Shown here piece after piece: positions 1-8,368 of a DNA stretch of 64,000 bases. Both the position numbers and the translations under genes were made by a program. Origin of the DNA: Vreelandella arcis (GTDB lineage: Bacteria > Pseudomonadota > Gammaproteobacteria > Pseudomonadales > Halomonadaceae); NCBI RefSeq assembly GCF_900103865.1, contig NZ_FNII01000015.1, positions 1 through 64,000 on the forward strand. The letters run 5' to 3'. The first letter of the stretch is position 1; each line of letters starts with the position of its first letter. Under the pieces are notes generated by a model. It was given only the letters and a program-made list of their open reading frames with translations, searched no databases and was not told the DNA's origin.

Positions 1-243
1 ATCTTCGTAGCCAGCGGCGACACCGAACACCCGCTGACGAACCAGAGTGTCGAGCTTATGACGAACCTGTTCTGGTGCGCGGGGATCAAGAAGCACGGCG
101 GCCAAGCGGCGTGTCAGGCGATGCTGTTTATCGACTTCACGAAGCAGGAGTAATCCGGCGTCCGACGTGATGTGGCCCCCGGAGAAGTCGGCTTCAATTT
201 GGCGGCGCGAGAGTGGCGAGAAGGTCAGCTTTTCAGGTACCAT
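1..243 (-). CDS. IS1380-family transposase, N-terminal fragment (runs off the window)
   Basis: This is the start of a DDE transposase that would move the insertion sequence. The 81 visible codons begin at the ATG at 241-243 on the minus strand. They carry the family's N-terminal signature: an Ile-Thr-Ser-Asp-Ala-Gly segment, then four leucines and Arg-Glu-Val-Asp, then a His-Lys-Leu-Asp-Thr-Leu-Val-Arg-Gln-Arg-Val stretch and a Gly-Tyr-Glu-Asp motif at the window edge. The reading frame is intact as far as it is seen. The catalytic domain lies outside the window. The element has inserted into an RND efflux adaptor gene. The family assignment is by recognition of the N-terminal motif and is fairly secure. 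Confidence 0.8.
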   Translation of the reverse strand, partial: MVPEKLTFSPLSRRQIEADFSGGHITSDAGLLLLREVDKQHRLTRRLAAVLLDPRAPEQVRHKLDTLVRQRVFGVAAGYED

Positions 244-343
244 TTTGGAAGCGGCTGTTGGTGCTTGATGGATTGGTTAGGTTCTTGAAATCATAGCACT
301 TTCAGCCGCTTTCTATTATCCCCTGTGAGAAATTCGGGCTAGG
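1..343. mobile_element. End of an IS1380-family insertion sequence (partial)
   Basis: This covers the N-terminal part of an IS1380-type transposase gene on the minus strand plus about 100 bases of non-coding end. The element continues beyond the left edge, so neither its other terminus nor a target duplication can be seen. The right boundary is judged from where the codons of the neighbouring efflux adaptor become recognisable (Val-Ser-Gly-Tyr from 344). The terminus therefore probably lies between about 322 and 343, and the exact base is uncertain. Confidence 0.7.
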
Positions 344-1324
344 GTCAGCGGCTATATCCAGGAGTTGGCGTTCGAGGAGGGTGAACTGGTCGAACAGGGC
401 GACCTGTTGTTCCTTATCGACCCACGGCCTTACCAGGCGCGTGTCGGCGCCGCCCAGGCTGAGCTTGACCAGGCCAGGAGCCAGCAGACGTTAGCCGCCA
501 GTGAAGCCGAACGAGCGCGGGTACTGTTGGGGCGTCAGGCCATTTCTCAGGAGGTGCATGACCAGCGCCAAGCGGCCCTGAACAGTGCCCGGGCCATGGT
601 GGATGCCGCTGAAGCGGCGTTGGATACTGCTGAGCTTGACCTTGAGTATACCCGCATCACCGCGCCGGTCAGTGGCCGTGTTGGTCGGGCAATGGTGACC
701 CGAGGCAATCTGGCCAATGCCGACCAAAGCCTGCTGACTACTCTCGTCACCATCGATCCGATCCATGTCTACTTCGAAGCGGACGAACAGGCCGCCTTTG
801 CCAGCCAGACATTGTTGGCCGATGGAGAGAGCAGCCTAACGATTGAGCTGGGCGGCGACTCGCAGCGCCAGTACACAGGCGCACTGGACTTCATCGACAA
901 CCATTTGAACCCCAGCACGGGAACTCTGCAGTTCCGGGCGCTGCTGGCTAACGCTGATGGCCGCATCCGGCCGGGAGAGTTTGCGCGTGTCGAAATGCCG
1001 GTAGCCCGTTTGGAGCAGGCGCTGCTGGTGGATCGAAAGGCGATCCTGACCGACCAGGATCGCCGCTACGTCTATGTCATCGATGGTGATAACCGAGCAG
1101 AGCGGCGTCAGGTAGCCACAGGGCGACAAGTGGAGGAGTTGATGGTGGTTACCGATGGGCTCAGCCCCGGTGATCGAGTGATCGTCAACGGGGTACAAAA
1201 AGTGTTCTTTCCCGGTATGCCAGTGAATCCCCAAAGCGTGGCCGACGCCCCGGCTGACGATACCTCTATTTCCGATGGCCCTGTTTCCAATAACCAGGCC
1301 ACCATTGCGGCCAGGGAGGAGTAA
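329..1324 (+). pseudogene. RND efflux periplasmic adaptor (MexE/AcrA type), 5' end removed by the IS
   Basis: Membrane-fusion adaptors link an inner-membrane RND pump to an outer-membrane channel. The recognisable frame starts at about 344 inside the lipoyl (barrel-sandwich) domain, with Val-Ser-Gly-Tyr-Ile-Gln, and continues with the Leu-Phe-Leu-Ile-Asp-Pro-Arg-Pro-Tyr motif, a Gln/Ala/Glu-rich coiled-coil hairpin, the second lipoyl half, the beta-barrel and the membrane-proximal domain. The first part, with the start codon, signal peptide and lipidation or anchor region, is missing and replaced by IS1380 sequence. A TTG at 365 is open but would give a protein that cannot be exported normally. 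The pump gene begins 6 bases after the stop. The rest is undamaged, so the insertion may be recent. The product is probably non-functional. Confidence 0.75.
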
Positions 1325-1330
1325 ACCGCC

Positions 1331-4300
1331 ATGAATTTCTCCCGTTTCTTCGTCGATCGACCAATCTTCGCGGCGGTGCTGTCGATTATTATCCTGGCAA
1401 TCGGGCTGATCTCCATTCCCAACCTGCCGATCAGCGAGTACCCGGACGTGGTGCCGCCCTCGGTGGTGGTGCGCACGGTCTATCCAGGCGCCAACCCGAA
1501 AGAGATCGCCGAGACCGTGGCGACGCCGCTGGAGGAAACCATCAATGGCGTTGAGGACTTGATGTACTTCAAGTCCGTCGCGGGCTCTGATGGCGTACTG
1601 CAGATGACCGTCACGTTCCGCCCAGGTACCGATGCAGAGGAGGCCGCTGTACGGGTGCAGAACCGCGTTAGCCAAGCCGAGGCGCGGTTGCCGGAAGCCG
1701 TGCGTCGTCAGGGCGTGACCACCCAGAAGCAATCGCCCACTTTCTTGATGGTTGTTCACCTCACCTCGCCTGAGGGCGAGTACGACACTCTCTACCTGCG
1801 CAACTACGTGCGGCTGCATGTGAGGGATCGCCTCGCTAGGCTCGAAGGGGTCGGGGACGCCCAGATATTCGGTGGGGGCGACTACGCCATGCGGGCCTGG
1901 CTTGATCCGCAGCGGGTGGCGGCGCGTGATCTCACCGCCAGCGACGTGGTGGCTGCCATGCGCGAACAGAATGTCCAGGTTTCCGCCGGGCAGTTGGGTG
2001 CTGAGCCCATCGAAGAGAGTGATTTCCTGACCCTGATCAACGCCCGCGGGCGGCTGGAAACGGTGGAGGAGTTTGGCGACATCGTGCTGAAACGCGGTGA
2101 AAATGGTGACATTCTGAGATTGTCGGATGTGGCCCGACTGGAGATGGGCGCCGGGGACTATACCCTGCGCTCGCAACTGGACGGCAATGATGCGGTCGCC
2201 ATTGGTATTTTCCAGGCACCGGGCGCCAATGCGCTGGCTATCCGCGAGCAGGTGGTAGCCACTATGGACGAGTTGGCTACTCAATTCCCTGCGGGCGTTG
2301 AGTATGAGGCGGTCTACGACACCACTATTTTCGTTAGCGATTCGATCAAGGCGGTGGTGAAAACCCTGCTGGAAGCCGTGCTGCTGGTGGTGCTGGTCGT
2401 TACTCTGTTTCTGCAGACCTGGCGTGCCTCCATCATTCCGCTGTTGGCGGTACCAGTATCAGTTATCGGTACCTTCGGGGCGCTCTATCTGCTGGGGTAC
2501 TCCATCAACACGCTGACCCTGTTCGGCTTGGTGTTGGCCATCGGCATTGTGGTGGACGACGCCATCGTGGTGGTGGAGAACGTGGAACGCAACATCGGCG
2601 AGGGGCTCAATCCCCAGGCCGCCGCCCACCAGGCGATGAAGGAGGTGTCTGGACCGATCATCGCTATTGGCTTGGTGCTGTGTGCAGTGTTTATACCCAT
2701 GGCCTTCCTTTCCGGGGTGACCGGGCAGTTTTACCGCCAGTTTGCGGTAACCATTGCCATCTCGACCGTTATCTCCACGATTAACTCCCTTACCCTGTCG
2801 CCCGCCCTGGCGGCAATGCTGCTTAAACCCCATGACGCACCTAAGGATCGGCTCACTCGTGTGATTGATTGGCTATTCGGCTGGCTATTCCGGCCCTTTA
2901 ACCGCTTCTTTAACGCCAGTGCTGACAAGTACCAGGGCGGCGTGGCACGTTCACTAAAGCGACGGGGCGCCGTATTTATGATCTACGCTCTGTTGCTAAC
3001 AGGTACTGGGCTGATGTTCAAAGTGGTGCCGCCTGGGTTTATTCCGGTTCAGGACAAACTGTACCTGATTGCCGGTGTAATCCTGCCGGAAGGGTCGTCT
3101 CTGGAGAGAACCGACCAGATGCTCCAGGAGGTGGTGGATATTGCCATGGAGACCGAAGGCGTTGAGCACGCCATTGCCTTTCCTGGCCTCAACGCGCTGC
3201 AGTTCACTAACACCTCCAACACAGGGGTAGTGTTTCTGACTCTAAGCCCCTTTGGCGAGCGCAGCCTCACCGCCGCAGAGATAAACGCCAGGATTAATCA
3301 GGGAATAGGTGGCCTGAAGGAGGGCTTTGCGTTTGCGTTTATGCCGCCCCCAATTCTTGGTCTTGGCAATGGTTCGGGCTACCAGATGTTCATTGAGGAT
3401 CGTGGCAACCTGGGTTATGGGGCGCTGCAGGGGGCGGTTAACCAGTTCCAGGGCGCCATTGCCCAAACACCGGGGATGGGATTCCCGATCAGCAGCTATC
3501 AATCCAACGTGCCGCAGTTAGATGCAGAGGTGGATCGGCTGAGAGCCAAAGCCCAGGGTGTGCCGTTAACCGAACTGTTCGATACCCTGCAGATCTATCT
3601 TGGCTCGACCTATGTGAATGACTTCAATCGCTTTGGCCGAACCTGGCAGGTGATTGCTCAGGCGGACGCCCCTTACCGGGCCAGCGTGGAGGACATCGCC
3701 CGCCTGCGCACTCGCAACGACCAGGGTGAAATGGTACCTATCGGCACGATGGTTAACATCACGCAAACCTTCGGCCCAGACCCGGTGTTGCGCTACAACG
3801 GCTACCCGGCGGCGGACTTAGCCGGGGAGGCTGACCCCAGGGTGCTTTCTTCTGCCCAGGCCATGGAGGCGATCAACGCTCTGTCGCTAGAGGTGCTGCC
3901 GCCGGGCATGGCATTCGAGTGGACAGACTTGAGCTATCAGCAGTCTACCCAGGGGAATGCTGCGCTGGTGGTCTTCCCGCTGTCGATCCTTCTGGTGTTT
4001 CTGGTGCTGGCGGCACTCTACGAAAGCTGGACGTTGCCCTTGGCGGTGATCCTGATTGTGCCCATGTGCATGCTCTCGGCCCTGATCGGCGTCCGGTTTG
4101 GCGGCGGCGATAACAATATCTTCGTGCAGGTGGGGCTAGTGGTGCTGATTGGTCTGGCGTGTAAGAACGCCATTCTGATTGTGGAGTTCGCCCGCGAGTT
4201 GGAACTGCAGGGCAAAAGTGTCGTGGACGCCGCCCTGGAAGCCTGCCGACTGCGGCTGCGCCCCATCATCATGACCTCTATCACCTTCACCGCTGCGGTG

Positions 4301-4504
4301 CTACCGCTGGTCATCGCTACCGGGGCAGGCGCCGAGGTGAGGACAGCGCTGGGCACCGCGGTGTTTGCTGGCATGATCGGGGTCACCCTGTTCGGGCTGT
4401 TCCTCACTCCGGTGTTCTACGTGGCGTTGCGTAAGCTGGCCGGCTCCCGTCCGCTTGTCAGCCACCACAATTCCACACTGGTTACTTCGGAGCACTCCGG
4501 TTGA
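1331..4504 (+). CDS. RND multidrug efflux permease, MexF/OqxB-like
   Basis: This is an inner-membrane proton-driven exporter of hydrophobic drugs of the HAE1 family. Its 1057 residues are the full family length. It opens with the classical Phe-Phe-Val-Asp-Arg-Pro-Ile-Phe-Ala N-terminus. The first periplasmic loop has the Asn-Pro-Lys-Glu-Ile-Ala-Glu segment. The proton-relay pair Asp409-Asp410 sits in TM4 within Gly-Ile-Val-Val-Asp-Asp-Ala-Ile-Val. A second 6-TM half follows a second porter domain from about residue 560. The start is 6 bases after the truncated adaptor gene, so the two were co-transcribed. The adaptor is broken by the IS, and no outer-membrane factor follows, so the pump may be silent, or may work with an adaptor encoded elsewhere. 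The substrate is unknown. Confidence 0.93.
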   Translation: MNFSRFFVDRPIFAAVLSIIILAIGLISIPNLPISEYPDVVPPSVVVRTVYPGANPKEIAETVATPLEETINGVEDLMYFKSVAGSDGVLQMTVTFRPGTDAEEAAVRVQNRVSQAEARLPEAVRRQGVTTQKQSPTFLMVVHLTSPEGEYDTLYLRNYVRLHVRDRLARLEGVGDAQIFGGGDYAMRAWLDPQRVAARDLTASDVVAAMREQNVQVSAGQLGAEPIEESDFLTLINARGRLETVEEFGDIVLKRGENGDILRLSDVARLEMGAGDYTLRSQLDGNDAVAIGIFQAPGANALAIREQVVATMDELATQFPAGVEYEAVYDTTIFVSDSIKAVVKTLLEAVLLVVLVVTLFLQTWRASIIPLLAVPVSVIGTFGALYLLGYSINTLTLFGLVLAIGIVVDDAIVVVENVERNIGEGLNPQAAAHQAMKEVSGPIIAIGLVLCAVFIPMAFLSGVTGQFYRQFAVTIAISTVISTINSLTLSPALAAMLLKPHDAPKDRLTRVIDWLFGWLFRPFNRFFNASADKYQGGVARSLKRRGAVFMIYALLLTGTGLMFKVVPPGFIPVQDKLYLIAGVILPEGSSLERTDQMLQEVVDIAMETEGVEHAIAFPGLNALQFTNTSNTGVVFLTLSPFGERSLTAAEINARINQGIGGLKEGFAFAFMPPPILGLGNGSGYQMFIEDRGNLGYGALQGAVNQFQGAIAQTPGMGFPISSYQSNVPQLDAEVDRLRAKAQGVPLTELFDTLQIYLGSTYVNDFNRFGRTWQVIAQADAPYRASVEDIARLRTRNDQGEMVPIGTMVNITQTFGPDPVLRYNGYPAADLAGEADPRVLSSAQAMEAINALSLEVLPPGMAFEWTDLSYQQSTQGNAALVVFPLSILLVFLVLAALYESWTLPLAVILIVPMCMLSALIGVRFGGGDNNIFVQVGLVVLIGLACKNAILIVEFARELELQGKSVVDAALEACRLRLRPIIMTSITFTAAVLPLVIATGAGAEVRTALGTAVFAGMIGVTLFGLFLTPVFYVALRKLAGSRPLVSHHNSTLVTSEHSG

Positions 4505-4611
4505 TGTCCAGGCGCCGAGTAATAAACCCTCGACTGCGTTTGGCCGATACCAGGGCGAAGTTACTCAATAGGGAAATCAACAAGGCAGTCAGAGGCGGTC
4601 GATTGGGTATA

Positions 4612-5289
4612 TTACTCACCCTGCGCATCACGGGCCGCCTGCAATAACGCGATCACTTCATCATCGCTGGTTTGGGTGAAGTCTTGGTAGTGCCTGCCCA
4701 CGGCGCTAAAAGGATCTGGGGTCGCCAGGCAAACCATATCCTCTACTTCGCTAGCCAACTCATCTAGTGTGGATCGCGGGGCGACAGGCACCGCCAGGGT
4801 GACCGTGGCGGCGCCCGCCTGGCGAAGTGCCCTGGCCGCGGCCTTGGCGGTGCCCCCGGTCGCGATGCCGTCATCCACCAGCAACACTCTACGTCCGCTA
4901 ACGTTAATCGGCGGGCGCTTACCGATGTAAGCCTGGCGACGACGAGCAATTTCACGCCGTTGCCGCTGTATTTCCGCTTCAATATAGCGTTCCGAGGGCT
5001 GGACTATCTCCAGCATCTGCGGATTCATCACCACCTGCGGCGGGTCGCTATCCACAACCGCCCCAATTCCGAACTCTTCTTGCCCAGGTGCCCCTAGCTT
5101 GCGCACTACCATCACATCCAGCGGGAGCTGTAGGCGAGTGGCTACCTCGTAGGCCACCGGTACACCTCCACGTGGGAGCGCCAGCACCAGGTCGAAGCGT
5201 ACCGGGTCATAGTGGGAGCCGGTTAATGCACCGGCAAGTTGACGTCCTGCCTGTTGGCGATTTTCAAAAAGCACTCGGTTGTTGAGCAT
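4612..5289 (-). CDS. Type I phosphoribosyltransferase-fold protein
   Basis: This 225-residue protein belongs to the PRTase-fold group often labelled simply 'phosphoribosyltransferase'. The PRPP-binding loop is clear at about residues 134-148 (Val-Leu-Leu-Val-Asp-Asp-Gly-Ile-Ala-Thr-Gly-Gly-Thr), and an upstream Leu-Pro-Arg-Gly-Gly-Val-Pro-Val segment forms the pyrophosphate loop. Between them lies a basic helical insert rich in Arg and Gln. Such proteins usually act on an unidentified base, and some occur beside stress-response genes; nothing here points to a particular substrate. It stands alone: the RND pump gene ends 107 bases away in convergent orientation, and the GFA gene is divergent with a 220-base gap. 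It has no signal peptide, so it should be cytoplasmic. Confidence 0.8.
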   Translation of the reverse strand: MLNNRVLFENRQQAGRQLAGALTGSHYDPVRFDLVLALPRGGVPVAYEVATRLQLPLDVMVVRKLGAPGQEEFGIGAVVDSDPPQVVMNPQMLEIVQPSERYIEAEIQRQRREIARRRQAYIGKRPPINVSGRRVLLVDDGIATGGTAKAAARALRQAGAATVTLAVPVAPRSTLDELASEVEDMVCLATPDPFSAVGRHYQDFTQTSDDEVIALLQAARDAQGE

Positions 5290-5509
5290 GCGTCGCTCCT
5301 AAACACCCAGCGGATATGCGTCATGTGTTTCCTGGAACGTCCAGAGGCTAGGTCAGTGGACTCGTTGAACCAGCGTAGGCCGCGAACGTTACCTACAGAA
5401 ACACAAGGGAGTGATGTGTGATTTACTATAGTAAGTAAGTAGAGGCTTATCCAAAGCCGTGCGATTTGTTGGGTAACCGGCGTCGGTCACCCTCGCAAAA
5501 GGAGGCACT

Positions 5510-5980
5510 ATGCTGCTGAAAGGGTCATGTCATTGTCAGTCAGTCACGTTCAGTGTGAAGTCACACCACCCCTATCCATTTAATCGCTGTTACTGTTCTA
5601 TATGCCGAAAAACCGCGGGCGGTGGTGGTTACGCCATCAATCTCAGCGGAGAAAGCAAGTCCCTCAATGTAAAAGGAGATGAGCACATCTCGGTCTACCG
5701 CGCGGTCATCGATGGCGTACAAAGCACGGGAGAGCGACATTTCTGCAAGCATTGCGCCTCGGCGCTCTGGGTATACGATCCTGAATGGCCCGAGCTTGTC
5801 CATCCCTTTGCCTCGGCAATCGATACCGAGCTGCCTTCACCACCTTGGCGTACTCACATGATGTTGGGGAGTAGAGCGCCATGGGTCGAGGTGAATGCGC
5901 AGGGCAAGGATAAGTGCTTCGAAGTATACCCGGATGAAAGTCTTGCCGAATGGCATCAGCGCCTGGGGTTGGAGCGCTAG
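5510..5980 (+). CDS. GFA/CENP-V family zinc-binding protein
   Basis: This 156-residue protein is of the glutathione-dependent formaldehyde-activating (GFA/CENP-V) family. The zinc-binding cysteines are all present: Cys7-x-Cys9, Cys27-x-Cys29-x2-Cys32, and the late pair Cys79 and Cys82. A strong AAAGGAGG ribosome site precedes the ATG at 5510. Most family members have no proven formaldehyde activity, so a general thiol or zinc role is the safe reading. The gene overlaps the 3' end of the convergent CDP-alcohol phosphatidyltransferase gene by four bases. No glutathione-formaldehyde dehydrogenase gene is nearby to support a formaldehyde pathway. Confidence 0.85.
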   Translation: MLLKGSCHCQSVTFSVKSHHPYPFNRCYCSICRKTAGGGGYAINLSGESKSLNVKGDEHISVYRAVIDGVQSTGERHFCKHCASALWVYDPEWPELVHPFASAIDTELPSPPWRTHMMLGSRAPWVEVNAQGKDKCFEVYPDESLAEWHQRLGLER

Positions 5981-6705
5981 CCGTGTTTCGCTTGCCGATA
6001 TAACCACCACCCATCAACCCCAAACGAGTAGGCAAGCGTCACCAGCGCACTGAAGGCGAGTAGGCTGGCCGTTAGGTGATCGGTAAGCGGTGTTAAGGCC
6101 AGCAGCAGCGCAACGACCTGCCAGACACACACCGCTTTACGGCGAAGGCTTACAAATAATGGCTGTGACAGCCACGTAAAGGGCCAACTGGCGGCTATAA
6201 ACAGGTAGCGCATCCCGCCAATCAACAGCACCCACCCGCCTAGCGCTTCGCTGAGCATCAATCCCACGCAGAGCAGCAGAATCAGCAGGGCATCTAGTTC
6301 CATGTCAAAACGCGCGCCGAACTGAGTGTGGCTGTGCGTACGTCTGGCGATCCAGCCATCAACGCCATCCAGCAGTAGGGCGACCACGGCCAAGCCCAGC
6401 CACAGCCATGGCGAGGCGATAAATGCCTCGTTGGCGAGTGCGCCCGCCACCAACGCGACTAATACCGCGCGGGTCAGCGTCACGCGGTTAGCCCAACCAA
6501 GGGCCCCATCAGACCAGTGAGCCATCACTAATACGCTGGTCACGGCGTAACATAACACTGCTAAGACCCAGTTAAGTGGACTCGTGATTAACGAGGGTAA
6601 TAGCCACCCGGCTAAGACCAATACTGCGCCGCCAAAAGCGAGCTCCGCGGCTGTCAGCCAACGTTTTGACTCAGATGTTGAAGGCGTAATCGTAAAGGGG
6701 TGCAT
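5977..6705 (-). CDS. CDP-alcohol phosphatidyltransferase family membrane protein
   Basis: This enzyme family swaps CMP on a CDP-linked lipid or alcohol for another alcohol in the inner membrane. The complete signature Asp-Gly-x2-Asp-Gly-x-x-Ala-Arg-x8-Gly-x3-Asp-x3-Asp is visible in the middle of the protein (Asp-Gly-Val-Asp-Gly-Trp-Ile-Ala-Arg, later Phe-Asp-Met-Glu-Leu-Asp), with about six hydrophobic segments around it. I take the ATG at 6705, which follows a GAGAG-type ribosome site, rather than an in-frame start 69 bases upstream; this gives 242 residues. The alcohol acceptor cannot be read from the sequence. The gene is divergent from the pterin-like cluster beginning at 6963, and it may supply a lipid carrier or headgroup for that pathway, but this is inference. 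Confidence 0.8.
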   Translation of the reverse strand: MHPFTITPSTSESKRWLTAAELAFGGAVLVLAGWLLPSLITSPLNWVLAVLCYAVTSVLVMAHWSDGALGWANRVTLTRAVLVALVAGALANEAFIASPWLWLGLAVVALLLDGVDGWIARRTHSHTQFGARFDMELDALLILLLCVGLMLSEALGGWVLLIGGMRYLFIAASWPFTWLSQPLFVSLRRKAVCVWQVVALLLALTPLTDHLTASLLAFSALVTLAYSFGVDGWWLYRQAKHG

Positions 6706-6850
6706 GGCCGCTCTCGTTAATGAGGTTATCGAACCAATAAAATAATTCGATGCAAATATTTTTATATGTACCATTCTTGTAGAAGAAGGTAGGGTTGTCC
6801 AGTGGCCCCACGTCGAATAATCGTATGTTTAACGCTACGCTAAAAAGGGC

Positions 6851-6976
6851 ATGCCGGTGAACACAATTCGATACCAGCCTGTTGTTCGACGTTCAGCCAT
6901 TCGCCGTGCTGAGCAATGGTATGCCTTAGGAGAATGGCGCGTGGCACAAGGAAGGAGTGCTGATGACAGTGTCTGA
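6851..6976 (+). CDS. Possible 41-residue basic small protein or leader peptide
   Basis: This is a short open frame from ATG 6851 to TGA 6974-6976, preceded by a weak AGGG site. The peptide is basic and protein-like, with Arg-Arg pairs, Glu-Gln-Trp-Tyr and Gly-Glu-Trp-Arg segments. It overlaps the start of the dehydrogenase gene (6963) by 14 bases in another frame, so it could be a translationally coupled leader. I recognise no family. It could also be chance coding in an upstream leader. Confidence 0.3.
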   Translation: MPVNTIRYQPVVRRSAIRRAEQWYALGEWRVAQGRSADDSV

Positions 6977-7958
6977 CAATGCTACCGCGTTTTGGGTCAC
7001 CCACCCAGGCCACGGGGAGCTTAGGCAAGAAGTGTTACCCGCACTTGATGAGGGCGATGTCCTTGTACACACGCTTTATAGCGGAATAAGCCGTGGCACG
7101 GAGTCGCTGGTCTTCAACGCTCGTGTACCGGAAAGCGAGTTCTCACGCATGCGAGCGCCCTTCCAGGCGGGTGACTTCCCCACGCCGGTCAAATACGGCT
7201 ATGCAAGCGTTGGTAATGTCGCTCAGGGGCCAAGCCACCTGCAAAATCGTCGTGTTTTTTGTCTTTATCCCCATCAAGACCAGTATGTGGTGCCTGCCAC
7301 TGCCGTGTTACCGCTTCCCGATGGAGTGCCCGCGAAACGCGCCGTGTTGGCCGCCAATATGGAAACGGCGATTAACGGCGTGTGGGATGCTGAGCCGGTA
7401 TTGGGTGAGCGTATTAGCGTCATCGGAGCCGGTGTGGTGGGGGCTCTGGTGGCTTATTTATGCAGCCGAATCCCTGGCGTCGAGGTTCAACTGGTGGATA
7501 TTAACCCTGCCCGTGAAGCGTTGGCTAAGCAGCTCGACGTGCCTTTTTGCCTACCCGCGCAGGCACGCGAGGCTCAGGACTGCGTGATACATGCCAGCGG
7601 CCATCCCGATGGACTTCGCCATGCGCTCAGTATTGCGGGCACTGAAGGCCGCATTATTGAAATGAGCTGGTTTGGCGAAAGCGAGGTGACACTGCCATTG
7701 GGCGGCGCTTTTCATTCCCAGCGGCTGACGTTGCGTGGCAGCCAAGTGGGCCAGTTGCCGCCCAAGTTACGCCCACGTTGGGACTATTCGCGACGACTTA
7801 ATTTAGCGCTGAGCCTGCTGGTTGATGATCGATTAGACGCGCTTATCAGCGGGGAAAGTGACTTTGACGCTATGCCTGAGCTGGCTACGCAGCTGTTTTC
7901 ACCGGGCAGCACCGCGCTTTGTCATCGGCTGCGCTATCCCGCTTTATCTACACAATGA
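6963..7958 (+). CDS. Medium-chain (zinc-type) alcohol dehydrogenase-like oxidoreductase
   Basis: This NAD(P)-dependent oxidoreductase has the MDR fold and 331 residues. The N-terminal GroES-like half carries Tyr-Ser-Gly-Ile-Ser-Arg-Gly-Thr-Glu, the variant seen in BchC-like and related dehydrogenases in place of the usual Cys-Gly-x-Asp zinc site. The Rossmann half has Ser-Val-Ile-Gly-Ala-Gly-Val-Val-Gly at about residue 155. The structural-zinc cysteine lobe is absent. The ATG at 6963 is chosen over an upstream GTG because GAAGGAG lies five bases before it. It is the first main gene of a plus-strand run (dehydrogenase, PTPS-like, glycosyltransferase, flippase). Its place there suggests that it oxidises or reduces a side-chain alcohol on the pathway product. 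The substrate is unknown. Confidence 0.8.
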   Translation: MTVSDNATAFWVTHPGHGELRQEVLPALDEGDVLVHTLYSGISRGTESLVFNARVPESEFSRMRAPFQAGDFPTPVKYGYASVGNVAQGPSHLQNRRVFCLYPHQDQYVVPATAVLPLPDGVPAKRAVLAANMETAINGVWDAEPVLGERISVIGAGVVGALVAYLCSRIPGVEVQLVDINPAREALAKQLDVPFCLPAQAREAQDCVIHASGHPDGLRHALSIAGTEGRIIEMSWFGESEVTLPLGGAFHSQRLTLRGSQVGQLPPKLRPRWDYSRRLNLALSLLVDDRLDALISGESDFDAMPELATQLFSPGSTALCHRLRYPALSTQ

Positions 7959-7969
7959 CAGGAGTGTCT

Positions 7970-8368
7970 ATGTACCGTTTATGTGTTCGCGACCACTTTA
8001 TGATTGCCCACAGTTTCAAGGGTGAGATATTCGGTCCGGCCCAGCGCACCCACGGTGCCACCTACGTGGTCGATGTGATCTTCCAGCGCCCGGAATTGGA
8101 TGGCGACGGGCTGGTGATTGATATTGGCTTGGCCAGCGAGACCGTTAAAGCGGTGCTGTCAGGTTATAACTACCAAAACTTGGATGAGGTGAGCGAGTTA
8201 CATGGTAAAAACACCACAACCGAATTCATGGCCAAGGTGATCTTCGACCAGCTAGCCGCCGCCATTAACGCAGGCGATATGGGAACCACTGCACGGGGCC
8301 TGACCCATATGGAAGTCAAGCTGCATGAGTCACATGTGGCCTGGGCAAGTTTTGAAGGCGCGCTATGA
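7970..8368 (+). CDS. Degenerate 6-pyruvoyl/6-carboxy-tetrahydropterin synthase paralogue
   Basis: This 132-residue protein has the PTPS/QueD T-fold. It keeps the first histidine (His14) and one histidine of the His-Gly-His pair (His28), but the second is alanine (Ala30). The catalytic cysteine of QueD has no counterpart in Gly-Pro-Ala-Gln-Arg-Thr, and the Asp-His dyad position reads Asn67-Tyr68. The pterin-anchoring glutamates look present (Glu85 in Thr-Thr-Glu, Glu120). It could therefore bind a pterin or pyrimidine without performing the usual reaction. The start at 7970 has GGAGTG before it. The stop overlaps the next gene's ATG by four bases, so the two genes are translationally coupled. 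Confidence 0.8.
   Translation: MYRLCVRDHFMIAHSFKGEIFGPAQRTHGATYVVDVIFQRPELDGDGLVIDIGLASETVKAVLSGYNYQNLDEVSELHGKNTTTEFMAKVIFDQLAAAINAGDMGTTARGLTHMEVKLHESHVAWASFEGAL

Noticed and set aside
836..2284. Long open frame (482 codons) antisense to the RND genes
   Set aside because: It lies opposite strongly conserved adaptor and pump coding sequence, its composition is low-complexity His/Arg/Gln-rich, and no family is recognisable.
5423..5434. Palindrome TTACTATAGTAA between the phosphoribosyltransferase and GFA genes
   Set aside because: A 12-base A/T-rich palindrome can occur by chance; no matching second site or known regulator supports it.
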